Counted from the first letter of the stretch, positions 25,893 to 34,416 are shown. The stretch: 42,747 nucleotides of DNA from Pseudomonadales bacterium (GCA_028223755.1 JAOIUY010000016.1:1-42747), one strand, 5' to 3'. Translations and numbers: made by a program. Notes: generated by a model not told the origin, from the sequence alone.

Positions 25893-26244
25893 TGATGACC
25901 TAACATATCTGAATTCAGTCGCTACTTAAAATGCTCACTGAAGAAATTCGTCAAAAACCAACAATCCATATGAAAAGAACAAAAATATAATATTTTTCAG
26001 CAACTTACAGTTATAACCTTTTTAATTCATTCAGCTATACCTAATAACTTACTAATCTGTTATTAATATTAGCATTCATTAGTCTATAGTTAATTAACAA
26101 GGCGTTAATTGTTGGTTACAAAATGACCAAAATAATATAAGGTAGTAGTCAGTTAGTAGCGATTTAGCCGTTAGATAAGTTGTAGAAAGACGCCAAATAC
26201 TAATAAGAAATGATCTAGCAGTGCGCAACCTGCGCTGCCGAGAT
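25893..26244. other. AT-rich divergent intergenic region
   Basis: About 350 bases separate the response regulator gene from the divergent gene at 26260. I see no gene here. The stretch is AT-rich, contains GTTAATT twice about 15 bases apart (around 26089-26110) and several TTAATA-type boxes, so it should carry both promoters and perhaps response-regulator sites. I cannot assign a promoter with confidence. Confidence 0.5.
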
Positions 26245-26251
26245 AGGAGGT
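26245..26251 (+). promoter_or_regulatory. Strong ribosome-binding site (AGGAGGT)
   Basis: AGGAGGT is a full match to the anti-Shine-Dalgarno sequence and lies 8 bases before the ATG at 26260. It is the strongest such site in the window and fixes the start of the exported protein that follows. Confidence 0.85.
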
Positions 26252-26259
26252 AACAGTCG

Positions 26260-26913
26260 ATGTTTAGATTGAAGCTTACTAGTCAATCAGCGATTCAAAC
26301 ACCATTCGATTCTGTCGAGCAGCGGTCGAGATGCGCCCTGCTGGTCCTATTCGTCCTTGGCGTGCTATCCATCACCAACACATCATCGGTATACGCAGCA
26401 AGCGAGCAAGATTCCACCTACCCGTTGGCTAGCTATCATGTGTCTAGCAATGATGCGGCAAACAGCCACTACTTAACCTCCCAAGGGAGGCTCATACAGC
26501 ACTCAATTATTTTCATTAATAAAACTGGCAAACCGGCCATTAAACTCCCTAATCGCAAACTTTATCCTGAAGTAGAAGCGTATAACAAATCCATTACTTC
26601 GCTAATATCGACGGGTGAATTTGTGACACCGCGAGCAACCATTAATCTATTAAACCCGAATGCCTCTCATGGCTACTCACAAGACTCTACTGAACCCTAC
26701 CTCTCAGGTGGTTCGGCACTGGGTGCTGTGCTGCGAATGGGATTAAAATCTTGGTGGCACAACAATGAAGGATCACAGCTTCACAGCATAGGTGCTGCAG
26801 CGCCCGAATCTGTTAGATCTGGCAAGCTAGCTGGCCGAGCAAGGTTCGACTGGGACTACTCGCTTAAAGTCTCTCATGATGATGTGAAACTTAAATTCGA
26901 AAAAGTGTTTTAA
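26260..26913 (+). CDS. Unrecognised exported protein
   Basis: A 217-residue protein that I do not recognise. It has an extended N-terminal region, a hydrophobic stretch at about 26-46 (ALLVLFVLGVLSITNTSSVY) and a likely signal-peptidase site after YAA. The mature part is polar, contains EPYLSGGSALGAVLRMGLKSWW near 147-169, and ends in KVSHDDVKLKFEKVF, with alternating residues typical of a beta strand ending in Phe, as in outer-membrane or periplasmic proteins. Its ribosome-binding site is the strongest seen here, so high expression is plausible. It is divergent from an OmpR-type two-component system and may be controlled by it (inference). Confidence 0.75.
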   Translation: MFRLKLTSQSAIQTPFDSVEQRSRCALLVLFVLGVLSITNTSSVYAASEQDSTYPLASYHVSSNDAANSHYLTSQGRLIQHSIIFINKTGKPAIKLPNRKLYPEVEAYNKSITSLISTGEFVTPRATINLLNPNASHGYSQDSTEPYLSGGSALGAVLRMGLKSWWHNNEGSQLHSIGAAAPESVRSGKLAGRARFDWDYSLKVSHDDVKLKFEKVF

Positions 26914-27051
26914 CCTACCCTAGGAATATCATTTTTCTGCTCGCGCTTACTTTTGCAAGAAATAACCTTTGCAAGTACAATCCTCGCTCCAACAAACATT
27001 CGTACAACTCGTCTCCCTATTATTTAGTTTTTTATTGAATACTATCCATTT

Positions 27052-27552
27052 ATGCCAACATCAAACGATCAACTCTATAACACCACAATAGCACCGTTAG
27101 GACGCAGACTAATGGCTATGCTATATGATATTTTTTTGTTAGCGGCGATTTTGCTTTGCACCAGCGCTGTCTATACCGTTATTGCAGTATCGATTACTGG
27201 TGACTTCGCACAGCATGGAAACGTCGAAACAGATGATACGCTTCACGAATTAAACCCCACCGATTTAGGCTGGCCTATTTTCCCCGTTCTCGCTAGCGTT
27301 TATATTGGGTTCTTTGTTTATTTTTGGCGCAACACAGGACAAACGCTAGGCATGCTGGTCTGGAAAATCAAACTGGTTTCTTGTGACGAAACGGCAATCA
27401 GTTATCGGCAGGCTTTATTGAGAATAATTGCCGCAATACCTTCTGTTGCTCTTCTTGGACTGGGTTATATCGGTCTACTATTTGGAAGCAAGCGACAGAC
27501 TTGGCATGATCAGTTATCTAAAACTAAAGTCATTCGCCTCGCTAAAGATTAA
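27052..27552 (+). CDS. RDD family membrane protein
   Basis: A 166-residue protein with the RDD family layout: APLGRRLMAMLYDIFLL in the first helix (Arg and Asp in conserved positions), a second helix at about 79-98, TGQTLGMLVWKIKLV between helices, and a last helix at about 125-146 followed by RQTWHDQLSKTKVI. Function in the family is unclear; some members are transporters or stress-related. It converges on lptG: the two stop codons share the tetranucleotide TTAA (27549-27552). Confidence 0.9.
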   Translation: MPTSNDQLYNTTIAPLGRRLMAMLYDIFLLAAILLCTSAVYTVIAVSITGDFAQHGNVETDDTLHELNPTDLGWPIFPVLASVYIGFFVYFWRNTGQTLGMLVWKIKLVSCDETAISYRQALLRIIAAIPSVALLGLGYIGLLFGSKRQTWHDQLSKTKVIRLAKD

Positions 27553-28613
27553 CGAGTTCTATAAAGCAAAGTAGAACCGACTATTGCACAGATAAGAATA
27601 GGCAGCAGTACCGCATAAAACGGCGAGAAGCCATAAATAAGACTGCTAGGACCTAATAAGTTTTGAGTAAATTGAAAAGCAATGCCCACTACGACGCCGA
27701 CAAAAACACGGTAACCCATAGTCGATGATCGCAACGGACCAAAAATAAACGACAACGCCACCAACACTAAACTCATAATCATTAATGGGTGCAAGCACTT
27801 CTGCCAAAACGCCAGCCGATAAGCGCCACTATCTAACTCTTGCTGTTCTAAATATTTAGCATAATCATATAAGCCTGTAGGCGATAAATCCTCAGCCGCC
27901 AGCGACAGGTAGCCCAGCATTTTTGGTGATAATCGCGTTTGCCATTTCAGCGTCGTAAATTCTCGATTCTCAATAGAATCAGCATAAAAAATACTGCGAC
28001 TCACGCCTTCCATTAGCCAATTACTCTGCTGATAACTGGCTCGCTTAGCAAAAGTAGAACTGAGCAACTCTCCTTGTGTATCAAATTCAAACGTCGTAAC
28101 GCCGTACAAAACACCGCCTGGCTGCACAACGTTAAAGTGCATAAATGTATCACCCTCACGATGCCATAGCCCAGCACCAGAAACTAAAGAATGATTAACA
28201 CCCGACCTTAAAAAATCTTTATGGCTTTTTGCCCATTGATCGGTGTAAGGAGAAACATACTCGCTGATTAACACTGATATCAAAATCAACCACAAGGTCG
28301 GTTTCATCGCCATCCATACCAGCCGACTCATTGATACGCCGCTGGCTCGTATCACGGTAATTTCACTACTACTCGACAGCATGCCCATTGCCACTAGACA
28401 ACCGACTAAAGCCGATAAAGGAATATACTCATTAATACGACCTGGAATTGTTAGGCCAACATAGATTAACGATTGCCAGAAAGTATAACCATCACGAAGG
28501 TCATCTAACTGATCAATAATGGCGGAAACCACATCGAGGCCAACAATAAGAAACAACACTAATAAAATAGCGCTGATAACATTTATACCTATGTAAGAAC
28601 TTAGCTTATTCAT
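27549..28613 (-). CDS. lptG: LPS export permease LptG
   Basis: A 354-residue inner-membrane component of the LptB2FG transporter that extracts lipopolysaccharide and passes it to LptC. The ATG at 28613 (MNKLSSYIGINVISAIL) is the family start; the frame continues upstream to a TTG at 28649 inside lptF, which I reject. Three helices at each end flank a periplasmic beta-jellyroll; AMGMLSSSSEITVIRASGVS is the LptG coupling region. It starts 4 bp after lptF ends, so the two are cotranscribed. Length matches the family. Confidence 0.95.
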   Translation of the reverse strand: MNKLSSYIGINVISAILLVLFLIVGLDVVSAIIDQLDDLRDGYTFWQSLIYVGLTIPGRINEYIPLSALVGCLVAMGMLSSSSEITVIRASGVSMSRLVWMAMKPTLWLILISVLISEYVSPYTDQWAKSHKDFLRSGVNHSLVSGAGLWHREGDTFMHFNVVQPGGVLYGVTTFEFDTQGELLSSTFAKRASYQQSNWLMEGVSRSIFYADSIENREFTTLKWQTRLSPKMLGYLSLAAEDLSPTGLYDYAKYLEQQELDSGAYRLAFWQKCLHPLMIMSLVLVALSFIFGPLRSSTMGYRVFVGVVVGIAFQFTQNLLGPSSLIYGFSPFYAVLLPILICAIVGSTLLYRTR

Positions 28614-28617
28614 AAAC

Positions 28618-29715
28618 TTAATTAGCCAACAAGGATCTGCGCGCAGCAACTACACGACTAAAATCGTCTTTAAGCAACAACACCACCGCACCCGCAAAGA
28701 ATAAAGCATGCACTAACCATATGGTTATCGGTGGCTGTGATTCTGTTTCAATCATATTTCTAACGCCGGTAATAGAGACAATATATAAAAGGTAAATTAA
28801 TATTGCTGGCAGCATTTTTATATAACGACCACTTCGCTGATTGGTTTTACTCAAAGCCAAGGCTAATAAGGCAACAACCAACACCACCACAGGTAAGGAA
28901 AAGCGCCAGTGTAATGCAGCAACATCACCCGGCTGCTCCGACATGAATAATGTATAGGTAGATTTCGCATCACCTTCTAACTGAAGCTTTTCAACTTGCC
29001 GACGTTCAACCACTTTTTGGGCATAAGATTGAAACTCTGTAATTTGGTAATCACGCCGACCCACAAAGCCGTCGTAAACGACACCATTTTCCAATGTGAG
29101 GTACTGGCTGTCGAGTTGAGCATTATCACTAATACGTCCCGAATCAGCTCTGACAATCATGACACTTCCATCACCACGATGCTCCACCATCCAAACGCCA
29201 TTGATAGCATCATTTTCTGGATCAAATTGTTCAGCATAAATAACTCGATGACCATCGCTGGTTTCTTGAAATTTACCCTCTTGTAAAATAGCTAAGCTGT
29301 TAGTGTTGGCTGGATCCTGCAATATAGACTGCACTTTATTTAAACTCGCTGGCGCACCGAGCAGTGTAAGATAAGCCACTAGCATACTCATTAATAAAGC
29401 AGGAATGGCTGTGATCGTTACCAAGCGCTTTTTACCTGTACCACAAGCGTTGATAACAATCATTTCGTTATCAACATACAAACGGCCATAGGCAAGCAAT
29501 AAACCAATAAAAAAACCGAGTGGTAAAATAAGTGGTAGGAAATCAGGAATACGAAATAGAATGACCGAAAAAACAACGTCTGATGACAAGTCGCCACTAC
29601 TTGATTGCGCAAGATATTTAGCTAATCGCCCACTGGTAACGATCAGCAATAAAATAACCGTTACTGCAGTCGTCGCCTGTAAGACTTCTTTAACAAGATA
29701 GCGAAATAAAATCAT
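28618..29715 (-). CDS. lptF: LPS export permease LptF
   Basis: A 365-residue partner of LptG in the LPS transporter. The start ILFRYLVKEVLQATTAV, the segment IPDFLPLILPLGFFIGLLLA and the coupling region VDNEMIVINACG are characteristic. The central part is a periplasmic beta-jellyroll (GHRVIYAEQFDP), and three helices end the protein. In many gammaproteobacteria pepA lies divergently upstream of lptF. Here there is instead a gap of about 460 bp and then a DUF2288 gene. Confidence 0.95.
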   Translation of the reverse strand: MILFRYLVKEVLQATTAVTVILLLIVTSGRLAKYLAQSSSGDLSSDVVFSVILFRIPDFLPLILPLGFFIGLLLAYGRLYVDNEMIVINACGTGKKRLVTITAIPALLMSMLVAYLTLLGAPASLNKVQSILQDPANTNSLAILQEGKFQETSDGHRVIYAEQFDPENDAINGVWMVEHRGDGSVMIVRADSGRISDNAQLDSQYLTLENGVVYDGFVGRRDYQITEFQSYAQKVVERRQVEKLQLEGDAKSTYTLFMSEQPGDVAALHWRFSLPVVVLVVALLALALSKTNQRSGRYIKMLPAILIYLLYIVSITGVRNMIETESQPPITIWLVHALFFAGAVVLLLKDDFSRVVAARRSLLAN

Positions 29716-30073
29716 TAAAAACCTAATACTGCCTAAAAAAAATAATGGCTAACATTAAAACAACTCACGTAAGTTAAAAGCAACAAGACATCACAAGTCT
29801 ACAAATAGAACTCTATACGCTAAAAATTGCCTACTATTTACAAAAGATCAATCTAACACTTTGAATAAGTTTGCTGACCAAAAGCCAGACAAATAGAATG
29901 CAAAATATTCAAATCTAACACTTAATAACCGCCGACATCTATTGGATAAGTAATTAATTCGCTTTTAGACATCACAAAGTTGCGAACCCTTATTTAACTG
30001 CTAATGTTATTCGCAGTAGCGCAAATAGTCGTATTCATTATCGCTATTAACTCCAGGTCTACATAACCTCTTC
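29716..30073. other. AT-rich intergenic region, possible small RNA
   Basis: No protein gene is visible. A 12-base direct repeat AATCTAACACTT occurs at 29850-29861 and 29912-29923. Near its right end a small hairpin can form from ACTGC and GCAGT (29997-30017), followed by the palindromic terminator at 30074. A weak -35/-10-like pair, TTGCGA and TAATGT with a 16-base spacer, lies around 29980-30007. A short plus-strand RNA ending at the terminator is possible but unproven. Confidence 0.35.
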
Positions 30074-30103
30074 AAAAGGCGTCCAATTGGACGCCTTTTT
30101 TTT
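30074..30103 (+). terminator. Rho-independent terminator, perfect palindrome
   Basis: The arms AAAAGGCGTCC (30074-30084) and GGACGCCTTTT (30089-30099) pair perfectly around AATT, and a run of eight T (30096-30103) follows on the plus strand. No plus-strand gene lies within 350 bases upstream. On the minus strand the run after the stem is only four T, so it could also end the DUF2288 transcript, though less strongly. Confidence 0.85.
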
Positions 30104-30151
30104 ATTCTATACTTTTTCGAGCTTATCTATTGTCAACAACCATCCTTCAAC

Positions 30152-30179
30152 ACACATTTTTTAGCACACATCTTTTAGC
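30152..30179. repeat. 14-bp tandem duplication
   Basis: Two adjacent copies, ACACATTTTTTAGC and ACACATCTTTTAGC, differ at one base and lie directly after the DUF2288 stop codon (on its downstream side). Confidence 0.75.
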
Positions 30180-30181
30180 AA

Positions 30182-30475
30182 TCATCTGACTATTTGCACA
30201 AGCACCCAAGGTGCCGTCACTACAGCCCACATACGCTGATCACATTGCTGCCAATCGGCCGCTTGCTGATCATTGACAGGTGATAACTGTTGCAGTTCAA
30301 GCCACTTTGCCACTTGATCGGTATCATCCGCCGAGACAGCAGCAGCGACTTCGACCAAATTCAATTGACTATCAACAAATAACACCTTGCCGGCTGCAAA
30401 AAAACGAGCTAATTCGCTCCAAGCTAATTGAGCTGTTTGACCATGCATATCGACGAGATCATTTGGAGTTGACAT
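30182..30475 (-). CDS. DUF2288 family protein
   Basis: A 97-residue protein with the DUF2288 features: TAQLAWSELARFFAAGKVLF, SQLNLVEVAAAVSADDT and the end motif MWAVVTAPWVLVQ. The family is small, cytoplasmic and of unknown function. The start at ATG 30475 is preferred because GAGG lies 9 bases upstream; an ATG five codons earlier (30490) lacks a ribosome-binding site. It stands alone between the lptF upstream gap and the lipoprotein gene. Confidence 0.85.
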   Translation of the reverse strand: MSTPNDLVDMHGQTAQLAWSELARFFAAGKVLFVDSQLNLVEVAAAVSADDTDQVAKWLELQQLSPVNDQQAADWQQCDQRMWAVVTAPWVLVQIVR

Positions 30476-30540
30476 CAATGTTTGCCTCATAAAAATTAAT
30501 GGTCGTTACTATAAATTTTCCCACTCAACGATTCACCTGT

Positions 30541-30605
30541 TATTGCAGATAACTATTGCAGATAACCTTTACAGATAACTATTGCAGATAGTTATTGCAG
30601 ACAAC
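30541..30605. repeat. 13-bp tandem repeat, five copies
   Basis: Five units of exactly 13 bases follow each other without spacers. The consensus is TATTGCAGATAAC: copies 1 and 2 are identical, copy 3 has CTTTACAGATAAC, copy 4 ends in AGT and copy 5 in GACAAC. They lie between the DUF2288 start and the lipoprotein gene, about 155 bp upstream of the latter. With no spacer, this is not a CRISPR. Confidence 0.9.
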
Positions 30606-30760
30606 CAACACAAACAAAGAGTGACCGTCCACTCAAAACAACCTTGTAAACAACACCCAGTTCACCGTTTTAAAACGGGACGCTGACACGTCAAATCGAC
30701 TCGACGTACACTAGCTTCTATTGAATCTGTAACCGTAACAGCGACTCAGGCTAACCCAAC

Positions 30761-32065
30761 ATGATGTATAGAGCTATGAATTATTTAAACGTATTCAGCA
30801 CCGCAATCTTAATCACTTTCTTAGTTGGCTGTGGAGGCTCAGGCAGCTCAGATACAAATGACTCAACGGGTGGCTCAACAATTTCAGTAGACGGTGCAGG
30901 CGTCAAAGGACCATTGATTAAGGCCAACGTTACCGCTTATATCATCGACCCCTCTCAAGTCGACCTTAAAGGCGACATCATTGCCCGAGGCAACTCAAAC
31001 ACTAGCGCTGCTTTACAGCTCGCTATCCCTGAAGATAGAGCTAACGATGGTCCATTTTTAATTGAATACACTGATGGCACAGAAGCAGACGGACAAGTGC
31101 CAGCCATTGAATCTCTAAGCACCATCATTACCAGCCAACAACTATTAGCTGGCACTGCAGTTTACGCAACCCCGCTCAGTACCTTTGCGCTTGAACATGC
31201 AAGACAAATTGCCGACAACCTAGAGAACACCAACGACCCAATAACCACTGGATTATCAGGCGATAATAATGGCAGCGTCTCTATCTCTGAATTACTTGCC
31301 GCACTTGAAACCACATCAGCTAACATCAAGGCAACGCTTGGCTTAGGTTTATTAACTGAAGAAATCAATTTATTCACCACCTCGCCACTCATCAATGAAG
31401 ATACTGATGCCGAGGATACGCTAGCAATTAGAACTGCCAATGAAGTATTTGCCGCTATCGTTGAGACATTAAAGGACGAGATAACAAGTGATGGACTAAC
31501 CGCAACAGGTACAGCGCTGGTTGCCGCACTAGCCGATGACTTTGCTGATGGCAGTTTTGATAAACAGAATGCAGATAACGCCATCACTGCATTTAACACC
31601 ATCGATGATCTTGCCGCTGCATTAACCAATGACCCAGCACTGCTCAATGTGCCCAATAGCGATAGAAATATCAGTCAAATTAATGAAATACTGGCAGAAG
31701 AAGCCGAAGAACTTTCACCCGAATTACCCACGGTTACGCTAAACCCACCCGTACCTGATAACGAGGGAGAACCAGTACTTCGAAATGTTGCCTTAAGCTG
31801 GGGAATACCAACCACTAGAACAGATGGCAGTTTATTGCCAACCAATGAAATTGATTACTATGAAATTTATTACTCTTCGACAAGCAATGGTAACAACAAT
31901 GACGACACCATCACCGTGCCTGCCACCAACAGTAATAACGAATTAGTCAATGATCATGAAATCAGTGCATTACCAACAGGTGAATATTATTTTTCTATTG
32001 CAACGGTTGATACCGCCGGTATAGCAAGTGAATTTATTAATCCAATCGCCTTAATGATTGAGTAA
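30761..32065 (+). CDS. Predicted lipoprotein with C-terminal fibronectin III-like region
   Basis: A 434-residue protein starting with a lipoprotein signal: a hydrophobic run and lipobox LVGC (Cys24), then a Gly/Ser/Asp/Thr-rich linker. Residues after Ser/Gly/Cys suggest outer-membrane sorting, since no Asp is at +2. The middle is acidic and Ala/Leu-rich, with a calcium-loop-like DNNGSVSISEL near 166-176. The C-terminal 100 residues (RNVALSWGIPTTRTDGS, IDYYEIYYSS, GEYYFSIATVDTAG) look like a fibronectin type III domain. It resembles the adhesion- or polysaccharide-related lipoproteins of marine gammaproteobacteria, but I cannot name a family. The ATG at 30761 has AGG about 10 bases upstream. 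Confidence 0.8.
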   Translation: MMYRAMNYLNVFSTAILITFLVGCGGSGSSDTNDSTGGSTISVDGAGVKGPLIKANVTAYIIDPSQVDLKGDIIARGNSNTSAALQLAIPEDRANDGPFLIEYTDGTEADGQVPAIESLSTIITSQQLLAGTAVYATPLSTFALEHARQIADNLENTNDPITTGLSGDNNGSVSISELLAALETTSANIKATLGLGLLTEEINLFTTSPLINEDTDAEDTLAIRTANEVFAAIVETLKDEITSDGLTATGTALVAALADDFADGSFDKQNADNAITAFNTIDDLAAALTNDPALLNVPNSDRNISQINEILAEEAEELSPELPTVTLNPPVPDNEGEPVLRNVALSWGIPTTRTDGSLLPTNEIDYYEIYYSSTSNGNNNDDTITVPATNSNNELVNDHEISALPTGEYYFSIATVDTAGIASEFINPIALMIE

Positions 32066-32110
32066 TACTGATTGAATAATGCCTATTGAATGATACTAGG
32101 TGAATAATAG
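32057..32110. repeat. Degenerate 14-bp tandem repeat over the lipoprotein stop
   Basis: Successive units ATTGAGTAATACTG, ATTGAATAATGCCT, ATTGAATGATACTAG and a partial GTGAATAATAG begin within the last codons of the lipoprotein gene and run into the gap before cinA. The unit carries TGA, TAA and TAG in different frames, so it supplies stops in all frames. Confidence 0.7.
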
Positions 32111-32116
32111 ATCGTT

Positions 32117-33391
32117 TTACTTCGAGCGTTTGCGCTGAAAATAATTAGGAACCTCATTGAAACCTAAGAGATAACGACGCAATAAATCCAACGCTAACGC
32201 ACTAACGATGGTTTGAAACATTGCCCTACCAACAGGGTAATGAAAACAATGTGTATTAAGATTATCGACCCCACCCCATGCAATCCACACCGTGCCAACC
32301 GGCTTATCATCAGTGCCACCTTCAGGCCCAGCAACACCCGATACGGCAATCGCACAATCAGCAGAAGAACGCTGTAAGGCCCCTTCGGCCATCGCTCTCA
32401 CCACCGGCTCACTCACGGCACCATGCTGATTGATTAATGCCGCATCAACTCCTAAAACACTCTCTTTAATCGCATTAGAATAAGAAACAAACCCTGCACC
32501 AAATACTGATGAAGCACCACTTACGGCAGTAATATTAGAGGCTATCATTCCGCCGGTACAAGACTCAGCCAAGGTTAATTGCTGTTGTTGGCGTTGTAAC
32601 AAGCCAATGACAATATCACTTAAGGTGTCATCATTTTCGCCAACAATAAACCCACCTACTACTTGCCTTAATTCTTTTTCACACTGATCCCGCAAGGCCA
32701 AATGCGCTTCGTCTTCTATTTCAAGCTTAAGCTCTAATAGCGGCATACCTGCACGAAAGCCGACGACTACCTCACTGGGCCAGTTAGGACACTGATCCGC
32801 AATAATCTGTTGCAACGCGGATTCACCCATACCAAATAACTTTAAGCGCCGGACCAAGCGCGCGGTAGCATCTGGAAACCCCTGCTTTAATGCCTCCAAT
32901 ACTGAGCCCTCTAACATCGCAGCTAACTCTGGCGGAACACCTGGAGTGCACAGCAATAGACAATTACGATGATGCAAGGCAATACCGACCGCACTACCAA
33001 TAGGGTTAGCCAATACCGAAGCCTTAGCAGGTAACATTGTCTGCTTGAGGTTAGCAGCGTTAGCAGCCACACCACGTCGTCCACACCACTCATTCACATG
33101 CGCTAATGCATTGGCATGCTCAACCAAAGGCTGAGCTGTCAGCATCGATAACGCTTGTGCGGTGAGGTCATCAACTGTCGGGCCTAAACCACCATTCACA
33201 ATAATCGCCGAATACATCGTCGACAACTTGTCCAACTCAGCAACAATTAAATTAAGATCATCACCGACTGTCACCTTATGAGCAACATCAAAGCCTTGCA
33301 CTGCTAATGATTGAGCAATCATAGCGGAGTTAGAATCAACCGTATCTCCGGTCATCAATTCATTACCGGTCAACAATAATGCTATTTTCAA
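32117..33391 (-). CDS. cinA: CinA: competence/damage-inducible protein with NMN deamidase domain
   Basis: A 424-residue full-length CinA. The N-terminal MoCF-type domain opens with KIALLLTGNELMTGDTVDSN and includes VNGGLGPTVDDLT (ADP-ribose or nucleotide pyrophosphatase activity in homologues). The C-terminal PncC domain shows TLAESCTGGMIASNITAV, FVSYSNAIK and GVAGPEGGTDDKPVGTV and would deamidate nicotinamide mononucleotide in NAD recycling. The frame stays open to a GTG at 33403, but the TTG at 33391 is preferred: GGAG lies 6 bases upstream and the product then starts at the family N-terminus. It is not next to recA here. Confidence 0.93.
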   Translation of the reverse strand: MKIALLLTGNELMTGDTVDSNSAMIAQSLAVQGFDVAHKVTVGDDLNLIVAELDKLSTMYSAIIVNGGLGPTVDDLTAQALSMLTAQPLVEHANALAHVNEWCGRRGVAANAANLKQTMLPAKASVLANPIGSAVGIALHHRNCLLLCTPGVPPELAAMLEGSVLEALKQGFPDATARLVRRLKLFGMGESALQQIIADQCPNWPSEVVVGFRAGMPLLELKLEIEDEAHLALRDQCEKELRQVVGGFIVGENDDTLSDIVIGLLQRQQQQLTLAESCTGGMIASNITAVSGASSVFGAGFVSYSNAIKESVLGVDAALINQHGAVSEPVVRAMAEGALQRSSADCAIAVSGVAGPEGGTDDKPVGTVWIAWGGVDNLNTHCFHYPVGRAMFQTIVSALALDLLRRYLLGFNEVPNYFQRKRSK

Positions 33392-33445
33392 AAAACGCTC
33401 CACATAAAAAACTGGGTTAAATTTTAAATAAGATAAAATTAACGA

Positions 33446-34114
33446 TCAATATCGCGTTGAGACCTGCGCTTGCAGACCACCAACAATAAAATCGATGAGA
33501 TTATCAGTACGCCAACGCAATGACTTCGCATCTAAATCAATAGATTGATTTCTCCGCGCTTCATCCCACTCAGCAATAGCTGTCATCGACTGGCGTCCCA
33601 TCAATTGCAATCGAAAATGCACCACAGCTAAAGGCAAAGGTTTTAACGCCTTAATCATCAACGACGTCAACTCAAACATAGCTCGATTTCTTTCGCGATT
33701 TTTTTGAAATAAATCACGACCTGGTTGATAAGCATAAAGTTGTGCCAGCAGCGAAACATAGCTGGTGTCTTCAACGGGTTTCAATAACTCCTCAGCAAAA
33801 GGCTCGACAAAAACCTCGGTCAGCCGTTTCACAGTGACCACATCACCTCGATGCTGCAATGCATCCAAGCGCCTTAAGCGCTCCTGATTGATCGGCGTCA
33901 AACGATAATTTAATATCGCCTCAATCAAACCATCTCGATTACCAAAATGATATTGCAACGCCGAAGGATTTTTTTGCCCCGCCTCACGAGCGATCATTCG
34001 TGTAGAAACGGCCTCTAAACCGTGTTCGGCGAATAAACGCTCGGCTGTTTTTAGCAGTAAGGCAGCGCCGCTCTCCATTGATGAAAACGGAATGTCAGCC
34101 AATGAATCACTCAT
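33446..34114 (-). CDS. TetR family transcriptional regulator
   Basis: A 222-residue repressor-type protein. The N-terminal helix-turn-helix is LLKTAERLFAEHGLEAVST, then RMIAREAGQKNPSALQYHFG with the typical final YHFGNRDGLIEAIL. The C-terminal ligand domain has no diagnostic sequence, so the effector is unknown. The start is the ATG at 34114 with GAGG 7 bases upstream; a TTG two codons earlier is rejected. It is divergent from the DUF3301 gene about 300 bp away. An inverted repeat at 34134-34152 lies just upstream and could be its own operator. Confidence 0.93.
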   Translation of the reverse strand: MSDSLADIPFSSMESGAALLLKTAERLFAEHGLEAVSTRMIAREAGQKNPSALQYHFGNRDGLIEAILNYRLTPINQERLRRLDALQHRGDVVTVKRLTEVFVEPFAEELLKPVEDTSYVSLLAQLYAYQPGRDLFQKNRERNRAMFELTSLMIKALKPLPLAVVHFRLQLMGRQSMTAIAEWDEARRNQSIDLDAKSLRWRTDNLIDFIVGGLQAQVSTRY

Positions 34115-34416
34115 AAACAACCCTCACTAAAAACCAGCCCATATAAGGCTGGCGCAGCATCTTGCTCTTTGAATGGTTAAGTTAAAGTAACGAAGCCTAG
34201 ATTAAGCACAACAAAATACAATATAGAGCCACGATTTTACTCATGATAAACCAGTTTAGGCCACCTTCCCTTTCTTCTATTAGGTATATTTAACGATACC
34301 GGCCAAATAAAACGAAAACCGCATAGAAAACTTGCTGTTCTTAGTGAGCTTAAATACACTTATGAGGCCTCAAATAACTAAACCGTTAGCTACCAAAGCA
34401 ATTTTCACAAACAGCC
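34115..34416. other. Divergent intergenic region with inverted repeats
   Basis: This 302-base stretch has no gene. It contains CCAGCC/GGCTGG separated by 7 bases (34134-34152), 20 bases before the tetR start, and a perfect 10-base palindrome TGAGGCCTCA (34363-34372), about 45 bases before the DUF3301 start. Either could be a TetR-type operator; their sequences differ, so at most one is likely to be recognised. Confidence 0.5.

Noticed and set aside
29941-30067. Possible tRNA before the terminator (TTCGCA-like segment)
   Set aside because: No cloverleaf can be formed and no acceptor-stem pairing or 3' CCA region is found.
30541-30605. Possible CRISPR array
   Set aside because: The 13-bp repeats are contiguous, without spacers, and no cas genes are present.
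31162-31656. 164-residue Ser/Ala/Val-rich open frame on the minus strand
   Set aside because: It is a shadow of the lipoprotein gene, with no ribosome-binding site or recognisable motif.
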